Below the pieces are notes generated by a model. It saw only the letters and a program-made list of their open reading frames with translations, ran no database searches and had not been told where the DNA came from. The position numbers and the translations under genes were made by a program. Positions 23,690 through 36,506 of a stretch of 64,000 nucleotides of DNA are shown here, one piece after another; position 1 is the first letter of the stretch; each line of letters starts with the position of its first letter. The stretch is from Castor canadensis (Eukaryota > Chordata > Mammalia > Rodentia > Castoridae). Where the stretch lies: positions 15,780,001 to 15,844,000 of the forward strand of contig NC_133401.1 in NCBI RefSeq assembly GCF_047511655.1. The letters are read 5' to 3'.

Positions 23690-25160
23690 ATTTTTGTGTA
23701 TTGATCTTGAATCCTGAAACCTTGCTAAATTTGTGTACTAATTCTAACAGTTTTGGTGTGTTCCTTAGGATTTTCTACATACAAGGTCATATCATGTGCA
23801 AATAAGTCAGTTTAACTTCTTCATTACAGTATAGATGCCCTTTGTCTACTTTTCTCCACCTAATTGTGCTGGTTAAAACTGCAAGTACAACGTTAAACAC
23901 AAGTGTGAGAGTGAACATCCCTGTACCCTTCCTCATCAGTCTTTCACCATGCAGCATGGTGTCAGCTGTGGGTTTTTCATAAATGCTCTTTATCATGGTG
24001 GGGAATTTCCCTTTTATTCCTAATTTGCTGAGTGTTTTTATGATGAAAAAAATACATTGGATTCTGTCAAATGCTTTTTCTGTGTGGATTTGGGATGATT
24101 TGATTTTTAATATTCCATTGATATGAAGTACCACATTGACTATCAGATGTTAAACCAATCTTGCCTCTGTGTCATAAATCCCACTTGATAATGATGTGTA
24201 ATTCTTTTTATATGTTGCTATTTTCAGTTTGCTACTATTTATTGAGAATTTTTTGCATGGGAGAAGATGGTCTGCCATTATCTTTTCTCATGATATGTGT
24301 GAGAGTTTTATCAGGATAATGTTATCCTCATAAAATGAGTTGATAAGTATTCCATCTTCTTCAGTTTTTTGGAAGGATATGCAAATAATTAGTATTATTT
24401 CTTCTTTCAATCTTTAATAGAATTCAGAGGTGAAGATCTGTCCCCAGATCTTCTATGAAAGTAGTTTTAAATTATTAATTGAATATCTTCACTTGTTCTA
24501 GATCTATACAGATTGTTTCTTTGAATTAGTTTTAGTAGTTTCTCTCTTTGTAGCAATTCATTCATTTCATTTAAACCATCCAACTTTTTGGCACACAATT
24601 GCAGCATCTCTTTATAATCCTTTTATTTCCTAAGGTCGGCAGCATTTGTACCCTCTCTTTGTTTCTGATTCTAGTAATTTGAATCATTTTTCCCTTTGAT
24701 TGAGCTAGCTAAAGGTTATCCAATTTTCTTGATGATTTCAAAGAACTAGATTTTAGTTTCATGGATTTACTCCATTTTTTCTATTCCTATTTCATTGGCT
24801 TCTGTTTATGATGTCTTTACTTTTTCTTGCTTTAGATTTAACTTGCTCTTCTTTGTCCAGGATATTTGGAGTGGGGGACAGTGCTGGGGTTTGAATTCAG
24901 GGTCTTGTACTTGCTGTGCTGGTGCTGTCCACTTGAACCACTCCCCCAGCCCTCCAGGATCTTAAAATTGATGTTAGATTATTGATTTTTTTCTTTCTTA
25001 ATATAGGCATTTATAGCTTTGAATTTCCCTTTAAGCACTGTTTTAGTTGCATCCTGTATGTTTTAGTACACTGTTTCTTCATTTCCCCAAAAGTATTTTC
25101 TCCTTTTGGTTATAATGTATTCTTTGACTCATTAACTGTTTAAGAATATAGCTGAATATG
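23690..25160 (-). mobile_element. Old L1 ORF2 relic
   Basis: Reverse-orientation reverse-transcriptase region: ttgatcttgaatcctgaaac cttgctaaat, catatcatgtgcaaataa, gtgaacatccctgtaccctt, gattctgtcaaatgcttttt. Interrupted by an ID SINE at 24876-24958 (gtgctggggtttgaattcag ggtcttgtac). Many stops. Confidence 0.85.
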
Positions 25161-25621
25161 AAGACTAGAAGTGAACCAGGGTGTTTTTTATAGACAAGAT
25201 GACCAGGAAGCCTCTCCAAGGTGAGCAGAACCCTGAGTAAGAATCAGGGGTTAGCCATGCAACTGAGTGGAAGAACTGTGACATAGGAAATGCGGACAAA
25301 AAGGTACTTCCTGTTGAAAATCCAAAAGCTATTCTACTCAAGTGACTCAAATTTTCCTATGTATATTAATTGCTTGAGAATATCATTTAAATGCTCACTC
25401 CTTGAGTCATACCCTCAAAAAGACTATTTCAAGAAGTCTGTACAGGACCCAAGAATTTGCTTTTAAATCAAGATCACAGGTGACCTTGAAGCTGTTCATC
25501 CTCAGACCACAATTCAAATAGCGTTTCTCTATGTCAGTAGTCAAAAGTACCCAATAGTCTTTCAGCCAAATGTCTTCAACTAGTCTCCTCAAACTGTGCA
25601 GTTGTCAGCTCTCAAGTGCTA

Positions 25622-25800
25622 AAGATTGGATGTTGAATGTCCCTCAAAGGTCCATGTGTTAAAGGCTTGGTCCCCATGGTGGCACTATTGGGTGATAGAA
25701 CCATTGAGAGGTATTGCCTTGTTGGAGGTCCTTAGATCATTGGGGTCATGCCCCCAAAGATGGCTGTGGGCTCTTAATCACATACAACACGTAACTCAGG
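25622..25800 (+). mobile_element. MaLR-like LTR fragment
   Basis: ttggatgttgaatgtccctc aaaggtccatgtgttaaagg cttggtccccatggtggcac: the 5' part of a MaLR-type LTR. The 3' part is missing. Confidence 0.6.
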
Positions 25801-26404
25801 GCCCAGCAAGCACAGGCACTGAGTATAATGTATAAGTCATGAGACTAAGGAAAAGAACTGTGTTTATGTGGAGGAATTATAATATGAAAAGTCATACATG
25901 TTGTCAACATTTTCATCCCAATTTTCTTTGTGCTTTCCATTATTTTAGAAGGACTTTTTAACAGAGAATTTTAATTTGTTCATTGCTGCTTTTTGGTTTG
26001 GCTGAAGTCCTAGGAACCCCTAACAACAAGCAATGTTTTCTATGTGTCATCACTCTTCTAAAGACCTTGAAAGTATCACTTTCTTTAACTCTCTCTTTTA
26101 ACCATATCCTGAGAACTGACTCACAAAGACTAAACCACTTGTGCAATGTTATCACCTGGGACCCAGGAACCAGAGCAAATGCAAGGAGGCTCTGTCAACA
26201 GGACGGAAACACACACACTTCCACTTCCTGTGCTCCATGGCTGCCATCTTCTCCTCTTCAAGACAGTAGCATCGGAGCACGGCTGACCTAGCCTCCATGC
26301 TGCAGAGGCGCAGAGACCACTCTGGACTCAGGTATCACCTAAAGAAGGATGGCCACACCCCTCCGTGGAGCGGAAGTTCCTGCATCTCACTTCCTGGAAA
26401 CTCA
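25800..26404. other. No recognised feature
   Basis: Mixed-composition intergenic sequence. Plus-strand ORFs of about 100 residues here carry no domain. Confidence 0.4.
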
Positions 26405-26515
26405 AGTTGCACAGAAGGGCCTCAATATGTAGCCCAGTCTGACCTTGAACTTGAGATTCTCCTGCTTCTGACTCCTCAGTGCTGGGATTACACAGGTGCA
26501 ACACCACACTGGACG
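26405..26515 (-). mobile_element. B1 SINE, minus strand
   Basis: aatatgtagcccagtctgac cttgaacttgagattctcct, then cagtgctgggattacacagg. Confidence 0.85.
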
Positions 26516-29485
26516 TGTTGCCAAAGTACAACTCTGGCTCCAGAAGGCACTGTCCCAGACACAACTGTTTCAAAACAGCTGGTGTCAGACTTTTTGCCAT
26601 CACAACACTTGATGAACTATAGGTGGCCCTGTAGCCATTTTAACCCAAACCCAAGGGACAGCATTTCCCTTGGTGGCCCAGCAAAAGGCCTGTGACTGGT
26701 GCAAACACAGTCCTTCCTTTGCATGAAGTTCTGCCATGATTGATGCAAACAGCCTTGCCACATTCCCTTTCTGGAGCCACCTTGTGTCATTCCCTGGTTT
26801 TGCAACATTAGGCCCAATAAAAGGCTTCTCTTGAGTGGTATTGTCTTGCCTACTTTTGATCTTTAGCATAGCAAACTGGGCTGATAACGTGAAGAGAGAA
26901 CATCAGAAACCACAGAGAGGAGTGACAGCAGTGCCAACAGTGATAATGACAAGAGGGAAGCTGAAGAGTCCAGAGAGCAATTGGGGCAGAAACAATGGGA
27001 AGGACAGGTGACAGAGACAATGAGAGCTGTGATGAGCTGAGATGAGAAACTGTGGGCCCTGGTCACTGGAGGAGTTCCAGGGAGCTGCCAACCTTGAAAG
27101 GCCAAGAGTCCCAACATTCTAGGCCCCAGAACTTAACACTTGGTTCCTGAGAGCTGTGACACCTGCTGCTGTGGGCTTGAGGGCCCAGAATCCAAGATTT
27201 GTTCATGAGGTGTAATCCTACCAGGCACTGCCTGCTGCTGCTGTCTACTGCCACTCACTGCCCCTGGAAGCCAAGGATTACGATAGTCATCACAGGCCAG
27301 GACGCTGTGGTTAAAACCCAGAGCAGTATGCCTCCAACCTGAGCACCTAGAGCCACAAGTCTCTGCCTCCTAAAACCTGAATTAGGCCCTGAGCTCTCAG
27401 AGGTTGAAGTTGTAAGCCTCTGTGTCTGCCAATCCAGCTCCAAAGCATTGGAGCACTGAAGTAGCTTCTCCTCACCTACCCATGGCTCCTACCTGGGTAG
27501 AACAAAAACATCCCAACCAGCTGATTGGTAATAATAGAAGTCCTCCAATTTTGTTCATTTTCAAGATTGCTTTAGATGTTCTAGCTATGTTGAAGGTCAT
27601 ATAAATTTTAGGTCAGGTTGTTAACTCCTACTTAAAACAAACAAACAAAACCCTGCTGAGATTTTGAGATTAAACTCTCCTGACTTTACATAAACTGGGA
27701 AACCACAAGACTCACACTATTTCTTTGCTTTTCCTTAGAGATCAGAGGCCTGCTGCCTAGTGTCTTTTTCTCCATATTTTTATGGTTATTTAAGATAGGA
27801 GGGTAAATGTAGTCCTGTTGCTCCATCACAGACAGCTGCAGAAGAAAAACCTTTAGTTTTTAAATCTGAAAAAACGGGAGTCATAATTATTACTTATGTG
27901 GTACAACCTCTATTGACTTTGTAGAATTTGTAAAAATTACAATACTGCCTCCTTCCTAAACATGACTACTTTTAGTTGTCATCTGCTAAAAAGTTAGGTC
28001 ACTAAAGCAGAGAACTACTTGGTCCTGCCAAGTACAAGGTCCAAGGTCTGAACAGACACTGGTTCCAGCCCTCGCTGAACCTCATTGATATGTCAATGAT
28101 CTCAAAGAGCTGGCCTTGCTTGTTCAGTGACTGTGCATATGGGCCTAACAACAGGAAGGCTTTTACACACTCCGTGCACATGGGAAAAAGTGCTAACCAC
28201 CACTCTCTAGATCTAGAGCTCATGGTCAAAGTTACTAAAAATCTTTGCCATACAGTAGTGTCAAAAGGCCTTCAGAAATTCCCATCTAACTGTCTATTAT
28301 TTGGGAAACAATGGGGTATATTTCTTCATGAACAGATTAGAAAGAAACACACATTAAAAGGAGAAAAATCTTCCCTCAAAAAGAAGATATGCAGGGGAGG
28401 GAGCAGGCCATTTTCTAGTACATTCTAATAAGAACCAATGTCTGTTACTTTGGGAAGTAAAGTGATTGCAGCCGCTACTCTCCTCTCTTGTATCATCAGA
28501 ATTGCCTTCCTCCCATAATCAAATGCTGACTTTCCCAATCCCCCTTGTGGATAGGGATGGCCATATTACCTTGTTAGGCCAAGTCTTGGTGCAATGGTTG
28601 AGAAAATTTTTTTCTACCTGATAAAAAGAACCCTCTCTACCTTTCTTCCCGCTGTGTGAGAATGTATGGGGCACAGCAGCAATTTTGTGACTGGGAAAAA
28701 CACGTGAGGAGAACAGCAGAGAAGTAAATCAAAATACTTGTTCACTGCTATGCTAAGCAAACCCTGAAAATGCCTACTGACTGAGTTCTTGTGAAACAAG
28801 CCCTTACATCAGCTGGGGACTCTATTACATGTAGCTGAGGATAGCTCCCTTAATGAACAAGTATCAGGTGCCACTTTCTCTGAGGGTCTTCCAGAGCATT
28901 TCTCTATAAAGTCAAAATATATAGGATAGTTTTTAAAGCAGAGAATATATTTTGCAGTTGGCTTTTACTCAAGTGGAAGTTAATGGGGAGTCCAGTAGTC
29001 CACCCGACAGCCTTACAAGAATAAGCTGGTAACACTCAACACAATGATTTCTTTTTCATCACGTTTTTTCTTTTTTTCCACGAGCATGGAGACCCTCTCA
29101 TAAGTCATTACTGTCCCTAACTTGGGAGTCTATTTGCCTTTTTGTTTTCTGATTTTAAAGCCTCTCTATCATTTACCAGAGTTTGACTTAGTACAGAATA
29201 TTGCTCAAGTATAGTTTTACACAGAATACTTTAATTCATATATGAATCTGCATCAGCCCAAAAGACCTACAAATGTTACTTCTTTGTTTATGAGTTCCAA
29301 TCCTAATGCAGTATATTGAAGTGCACCAAGATCCCTGATTGATACTTTCATTAATGAGAGTTTCACCGTCATGGTTCCAATGGCCCTGAAATGGCATGAG
29401 AACACTACGGATTTACTTGGATTCACGTACACATACCCAGTCTTTTCCCCAGTGATGATGACCAAGATTTGGGGTAAAGTCATTG
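26516..29485. other. Intergenic DNA, no gene recognised
   Basis: Bases 26600-26870 end in aataaaaggcttctcttgag, which could be the R/U5 part of an LTR, but the 5' boundary is not visible. Bases 26.9-27.6 kb are moderately GC-rich with no domain-bearing ORF. Bases 27.7-29.48 kb hold nothing I can name. Confidence 0.4.
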
Positions 29486-29832
29486 TGTTAGTTTGGCATC
29501 ACTATAACCAAATATGTGAGATTTAACAACTTAAAAAGAGGAAAGGTTCATTTTGGCTCATGGTTTCACAAGTTCCCACCTACGGTCACTTGGCCCTGTT
29601 GCCGTGGGTCTGTAGCAGCACAGTACATCATGACAGGTGTGGTAGAGGAAAGGAGGCCTAGTCACCTCATGGTAGCCAAGAAAGGCAGGAGGGGTCAGGA
29701 TCCCAATGACCTAACGTCCTTCTGCTAGGCTGTCCCTCCTAAAGATTCCACCACCTCCCAATAGCACAATAGGTTTGGGACCAAGTCTTTGACACATGGA
29801 TCTTTGAGGGATACTCCATATCCAACCTACAG
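29486..29832 (-). mobile_element. MaLR-family LTR (THE1-like)
   Basis: gtgttagtttggcatcacta taac, ttcattttggctcatggttt, cctagtcacctcatggtagc, cctccttctgctaggctgtc type order; same family as 10.4 and 49.1 kb. Confidence 0.75.
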
Positions 29833-32065
29833 CAGCCACAAATCTTTACAAATGCTATATATGACCTGGGTCAAGAGATCCAAAGTTTATCAGTGAAACT
29901 GTGCACTCTGAGGGCCACTGTACAGGAAAGAGATGCTAACAACTGGCTGGTCCCACAGTACTTGCCATATATGCTCCACCTCAGGATGGAGTAGCAGGAC
30001 CCAAATTACAATCTAATTTGTGCTTGATGGATGGTAGATAAGGTATTGTTTTCTAGAATGAGGAAGGAACTCCATTTTAAAATCAGGTTCTAGCACTAAG
30101 AAGTGAGAGATGTGGGGTCCTGCAACACAGAACAATAGGACCAACTCTTAGAAGCCATAGGACACAAAAAACATAGGGAAAAGAAACGTCAGTCAGTCTT
30201 GCTTAGACATTTGACTCCTAAGCTTTCCTTGAACTTGTGTTTGATGATATTTTGTAATGCTCTTTCATTTCCCCCTTTTATAGCTAAGTCTCTTCAATAA
30301 TTAATCCACGCTTACCTGCCTATACCCACATTCAGGTGATGAGATGGGCCATACTCACTAAATTTTTCCTTCATCCTAAGCTTTAACAAAAGCAAATGAA
30401 GGCTTGTTATCTGCCCTCTTTAATAATATTTACAACCAAATGCTTCTGGGGATGAGCCCCATCCATTTGTCACATCTTTATATATCCTTACACAGACCAC
30501 AGTTCTACCTGCTAGAGAGAAACCTAATGAGGTCAACATGTGAGTGCCAGTCAGTGAGGGCTTGGTTATATGCTATAGGATTTTAGACGCTCTTTTCAGT
30601 GTGTGATGAGCTGATGCCCAGTTTACAGATGAATGGCCTAGAAAAAATTCTGCTTCCTGTATGAGGCTACAATTTTACCACTCATTGTAATATTAGATGC
30701 TTACCAACACTTGCCTGCAGGACAATTTGGACTGATCAATATAAAATATATTTATTTATTTAAACATTTTTATTAGTGTATTAATGAAACACCTTTTGTT
30801 AAAGTGCTAAAAAGTCAAGTGTGTACCTATCTTCAGCAATGCTGATACTACATCCCACAATGGATCAGTAGCTCTGTACAGACCTATGTTGGCCCATCTG
30901 TGACAAATTACTTCTTGGGAACTAAACAGTTCCTGTCAGTGGCTCCTGTGAAACCACCCAGGTGGCTCTGAAAGTGTTTTGATCAGTCATAAGATGTTAC
31001 AAGCTTGTATTTATTCTTCTGCCCCAAGTTGCACTATTCACCAGAGCCCTGGTTCCGTATCATTGCCGCACAACAGATGGGTCCACAGGACAATGACACA
31101 AACCAAGAGACTGCTCAACCTGTGAAGGCACAGCTAATGCTGCTGCTTCCAGTTCAACTCCAGTTCCAGCCTCAAACCCTTCTCTTACTTTACATTTTAA
31201 TTCAGTATCTTGTCACCAATTTCAAAAAGCCATAATTTTAAATTTTCACTTAAAGCCAGAGGCTTTAGTTATTATATAGACTAAATACAGTTGGACTTCA
31301 CCCATTAATAATATCCCAGACACAGTAGCAGCCAATCTTCTCAACTGGACAAAGGATAACTAGGTGTCCAATTTTTTAGGGACACATCTTCAAACTGGCT
31401 GTATCATACACAGGAATACATAATCAACACTACCATTAACTCCCAATTAAAGCACAAAATTATATTTTAAAAAACAGATCCCCCAACTCTCTCCACCCCA
31501 GCATAACATAAAAATGCTAGAGTACTTAGTGCCAATAATAGAATACTCAGTATAGTAGTATCAGAGAATAAAGATAGATTTGAGATTTCATCAGAAAAAA
31601 AAACATTTCCTCTTGCTTTTCCATAGTTTGAGTTCCTTTTTAACCTCAATGATTAAAATTCCTGCACATTCTACTTATAATCACGTTTACATGCTTTTCA
31701 AGTAAAACTACAAATTCAGGTTAATAGCATGCCCTTGACATTTTTGTTAACTACAGAAAACTCAGAAGCTTACGCCCACAGAGTTTGATCATATCACAAA
31801 ATGTCTTGCGGGGGGTGGTGTGGCATTCATTTTCAGAAGGCAAGTTGTGAGCAATGTACACAAATCAAATTCAGAATGAGGATGAGTCCAATGTCAGAAG
31901 TCATTCACCTGCTCCCTATGCAGTTTTAAAATTCAGTATGGATGTACTCTTTGAAAAAGAGAATATTTCTTAGCATTGAAGTATTAAAAATATTTTGGTC
32001 ACCTTTTATTTCTAATTTTACTGGAGAATGATCAATGAAATTCAGCTTGTAAACACAAAGTTCAC
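29833..32065. other. Intergenic DNA, no gene recognised
   Basis: AT-rich, with no clear repeat signature by eye and no domain-bearing ORF. Confidence 0.4.
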
Positions 32066-32157
32066 TACCCCTTATCTGAAATGTTTGGGATCAGAAGCAT
32101 TTTGAATTTTAGATTTGTTTGCTTTGAAGTATCTGTATACGCTTAATGAGGTATCTT
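32066..32157. mobile_element. MER2-like TcMar-Tigger DNA transposon, left part
   Basis: The sequence ccttatctgaaatgtttggg followed by repeated gaattttagattt resembles the terminal part of MER2-type Tigger elements. It is interrupted by the full-length L1 and resumes at 39332. The older host element therefore predates the L1 insertion. Confidence 0.7.
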
Positions 32158-32684
32158 TTTTTTATTATTATTCTTTGGGGGTTGTCTTTATTTTTTTTTC
32201 ATTTTTCTTTTATTATTCATATGTGCATACAAGGCTTGGTTCATTTCTCCCCCTGCCCCCAACCCCCTCCCTTACCACCCACTCTGCCCCCTCCCTCTCC
32301 CCCCCCTCAATACCCAGCAGAAACTATTTTGCCCTTATTTCTAATTTTGTTGTAGAGAGAGTATAAGCAATAATAGGAAGGAACAAGGGTTTTTGCTGGT
32401 TGAGATAAGGATAGCTATACAGGGCATTGGCTCACATTGATTTCCTGTGCGTGGGTGTTACATTCTAGGTTAATTCTTTTTGATCTAACCTTTTCTCTAG
32501 TACCTGTTCCCCTTTTCCTATTGGCCTCAGTTGCTTTAAGGTATCTGCTTTAGTTTCTCTGCATTAAGGGCAACAAATGCTAGCTAGTTTTTTAGGTGTC
32601 TTACCTATCCTCACCCCTCCCTTGTGTGCTCTCGCTTTTATCATGTGCTCATAGTCCAATCCCCTTGTTGTGTTTGCCCTTGAT

Positions 32685-35600
32685 CTAATGTCCACATATG
32701 AGGGAGAACATACGATTTTTGGTTTTTTGGCCCAGGCTAACCTCACTCAGAATGATGTTCTCCAATTCCACCCATTTACCAGCGAATGATAACATTTTGT
32801 TCTTCTTCATGGCTGCATAAAATTCCATTGTGTATAGACACCACATTTTCTTAATCCATTCGTCAGTGCTGGGGCATCTTGGCTGTTTCCATAACTTGGC
32901 TATTGTGAATAGTGCCGCAATAAACATGGATGTGCAGGTGCTTCTGGAGTAACAGTCTTTTAGGTATATCCCCAAGAGTGGTATTGCTGGATCAAATGGT
33001 AGATCGATGTCCAGCTTTTTAAGTAGCCTCCAAACTTTTTTCCAGAGTGGTTGTACTAGTCTACATTCCCACCAACAGTGTAAGAGGGTTCCTATTTCCC
33101 CGCATCCTCGCCAACACCTGTTGTTGGTGGTGTTGCTGATCATGGCTACTCTAACAGGGGTGAGGTGGAATCTTAGCGTGGTTTTAATTTGCATTTCCTT
33201 TATTGCTAAAGATGGTCAGCATTTTTTCATGTGTTTTCTGGCCATTTGAATTTCTTCTTTTGAGAAAGTTCTGTTTAGTTCACTTGCCCATTTCTTTATT
33301 GGTTCATTAGTTTTGGGAGAATTTAGTTTTTTAAGTTCCCTGTATATTCTGGTTATCAGTCCTTTGTCTGATGTATAGTTGGCAAATATTTTCTCCCACT
33401 CTGTGGGTGTTCTCTTCAGTTTAGAGACCATTTCTTTTGATGAACAGAAGCTTTTTAGTTTTATGAGGTCCCATTTATCTATGCTATCTCTTAGTTGCTG
33501 TGCTGCTGGGGTTTCGTTGAGAAAGTTCTTACCTATACCTACTAACTCCAGAGTATTTCCTACTCTTTCTTAGGAGTAGGAAAACTTAAGAGTTTGGGGT
33601 CTGATATTAAGATCCTTGATCCATTTTGAGTTAATCTTGGTATAGGGTGATAAACATGGATCTAGTTTCAGTTTTTTGCAGACTGCTAACCAGTTTTCCC
33701 AGCAGTTTTTGTTGAAGAGGCTGCTATTTCTCCATTGTATATTTTTAGCTCCTTTGTCAAAGATAAGTTGCTTATAGTTGTGTGGCTTCATATCTGGATC
33801 CTCTATTCTGTTCCACTGGTCTTCATGTCTGTTTTTGTGCCAGTACCAGCTGTTTTTATTGTTATTGCTTTGTAATATAGTTTGAAGTCAGGTATTGTGA
33901 TACCTCCTGCATTGTTCTTTTGACTGAGTATTGCCTTGGCTATTTGTGGCCTCTTGTGTTCCCATATAAAGTTAATGGTAGATTTTTCAATCTCTTTAAT
34001 GAATGTCATTGGAATTTTGATGGGAATTGCATTAAACATGTAGATTACTTTGGGGAGTATCGACATTTTTACTATGTTGATTCTACCAATCCATGAGCAT
34101 GGGAGATCTCTCCACTTTCTTTAGTCTTCCTCAATCTCTTTCTTCAGAAGTGTATAGTTTTCCTTGTAGAGGTCTTTCACATCTTTTGTTAGGTTTACAC
34201 CTAGGTATTTGATTTTGTTTGAGGCTATTGTAAATGGAATTGTTTTCATACATTCTTTTTCAGTTTGCTCATTGTTAGTGTATAGAAATGCTAATGATTT
34301 TTCTATGTTGATTTTATATCCTGCTACCTTGCTGTAGCTATTGATGATGTCTAGAAGCTTCTGAGTAGAGTTTTTTGGGTCTTTAAGGTATAGGATCATG
34401 TTGTCTGCAAATAGGGATATTTTGACAGTTTCTTTACCTATTTGTATTCCTTTTATTCCTTCTTCTTGCCTAATTGCTCTGGCTAGGAATTCCAGTACTA
34501 TGTTGAATAGGAGTGGAGATAGTGGGCATCCTTGTCTGGTTCCTGATTTTAGAGGGAATGGTTTTAATTTTTCTCCGTTCAGTATAATGCTGGCTGTAGG
34601 TTTGTCATATATAGCTTTTATAATGTTGAGGAACTTTCCTTCTATTCCTAGTTTTCTTAGAGCTTTTATCATGAAATGATGTTGGATCTTATCAAAGGCT
34701 TTTTCTGCATCTATTGAGATGATCAGTAGTTTTTGTCTTTGCTTCTGTTAATGTGGTTTATTACGTTTATTGATTTTCGTATGTTGAACCACCCCTGCAT
34801 CCCTGGGATGAAGCCTACTTGGTCGTGGTAAATAATCTTTTTGATGTGTTGCTGAATTCGGTTTGCCATTATTTTGTTGAGGATTTTTGCATCAATGTTC
34901 ATTAAGGAGATTGGCCTATAGTTCTCCTTTTTGGAGGTGTCTTTGCCTGGTTTTGGGATAAGTGTAATACTGGCTTCATAAAATGTGTTTGGCAGTTTTC
35001 CTTCCCTTTCTATTTCGTGGAACAGTTTAAGGAGGATTGGTATCAGTTCTTCTTTAAAGGTCTGATAGAATTCAGCAGAGAATCCATCAGGTCCTGGACT
35101 TTTCTTTTTGGGGAGATTCTTGATTGCTGCTTCAATTTCATTTTGTGTTATAGGTCTATTCAGGTGATTAATTTCCTCTTGGTTCAGTTTTGGATGATCA
35201 TATGTATCTAGAAATCTGTCCATTTCTTTTAGATTTTCAAATTTATTTGAATATAGGTTCTCAAAGTAGGCTCTGATGATTTCCTGGACTTCCATGGTGT
35301 TTGTTGTTATCTCCCCTTTTGCATTCCTAATTCTACTAATTTGGGTTTTTTCTCTCCTCATTTTAGTCAGGTTTGCCAGGGGTCTATCGATCTTGTTTAT
35401 TTTTTCAAAGAACCAACTTTTTGTTTCATTAATTCTTTGTATGGTTTTTTTGGTTTCTATTTCGTTGATTTCAGCTCTTATTTTTATTATTTCTCTCCTT
35501 CTATTTGTTTTGGGATTTGCTTGTTTTTGTTTTTCTAGGAGTTTGAGATGTATCATTAGGTTATTGATTTGGGATCTTTCAACCTTTTTAATATATGCAC

Positions 35601-36506
35601 TCATGGCTATAAACTTTCCTCTCAAGACTGCCTTAGCTGTGTCCCATAGGTTCCGGCAGGTTGTGTTTTCATTTTCATTGACTTCCAGGAACTTTTTAAT
35701 TTCCTCTTTTATTGCATCAATGATCCATTCTTCATTAAGTAATGAGTTATTTAGTTTCCAGCTGTTTGCATGGTTTTTGTCTTTACTTTTGTTGTTGAGT
35801 TCTACTTTTACTGCATTGTGGTCAGATAGTATGCACGGTATTATTTTACTTTCTTATATTTGCTGAGGCTTGCTTTGTGCCCTAGGATATGATCTATTTT
35901 GGAGAAGGTTCCATGGGCTGCTGAGAAGAATGTATATTCTGTAGAGGTTGGATGAAATGTTCTGTAGACATCTACTAGGTCCACTTGATCTATTGCATAT
36001 TTTAGATCTTGGATTTCTTTATTGAGTTTTTGTTTGGATGACCTATCTATTGATGATAATGGAGTGTTAAAGTCTCCCACAACCACTGTGTTGGCATTTA
36101 TATATGCTTTTAGGTCTTTCAGGGTATGTTTGATGAAATTGGGTGCGTTGACATTGGGTGCGTACAGATTGATGATTATTATTTCCTTTTGGTCTATTTC
36201 CCCTTTTATTAGTATGGAATGTCCTTCTTTATCTCGTTTGATCAATGTAGGTTTGAAGTCTACTTTGTCAGAGATAAGTATTGCTACTCCTGCTTGTTTT
36301 CGGGGGCCATTGGCTTGCTAAATCTTCTTCCAGCCTTTCATCCTAAGCATATGCTTATTTCTGTCAGTGATATGAGTCTCCTGTAAGCAACAAATTGTTG
36401 GATCTTCTTTTTTAATCCATTTTGTCAAATGATGTCTTTTGATGGGTGAATTAAGTCCATTAACATTAAGCGTTAGTACTGATAGGTATGTGGTGATTCC
36501 TGCCAT
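32685..36506 (-). pseudogene. L1 ORF2p pseudogene (endonuclease and reverse transcriptase), multiply broken
   Basis: Begins MAGITTYLSVLTLNVNGLNS at 36506. Endonuclease pieces include CLQETHI, VVGDFNTPLS and KIDHILGHK. Reverse-transcriptase pieces include [43 protein letters not shown] and the catalytic block [12 protein letters not shown] at 34400-34430. The C-terminal piece includes [25 protein letters not shown]-like Cys motif region, and the ORF ends at 32685. Disruptions seen: stops near 36318, 34121, 33570 and 33215, and frame changes near 35850, 34730 and 33840. The second Asp of the FADD motif is Asn (codon aac at 34402-34400), which would abolish polymerase activity even without the other breaks. 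Confidence 0.93.

Noticed and set aside
35276-35866. Plus-strand ORF of 196 residues rich in Phe, Leu and Ser
   Set aside because: Antisense to L1 ORF2; its hydrophobic composition follows from the A-rich L1 strand and is not a membrane protein.
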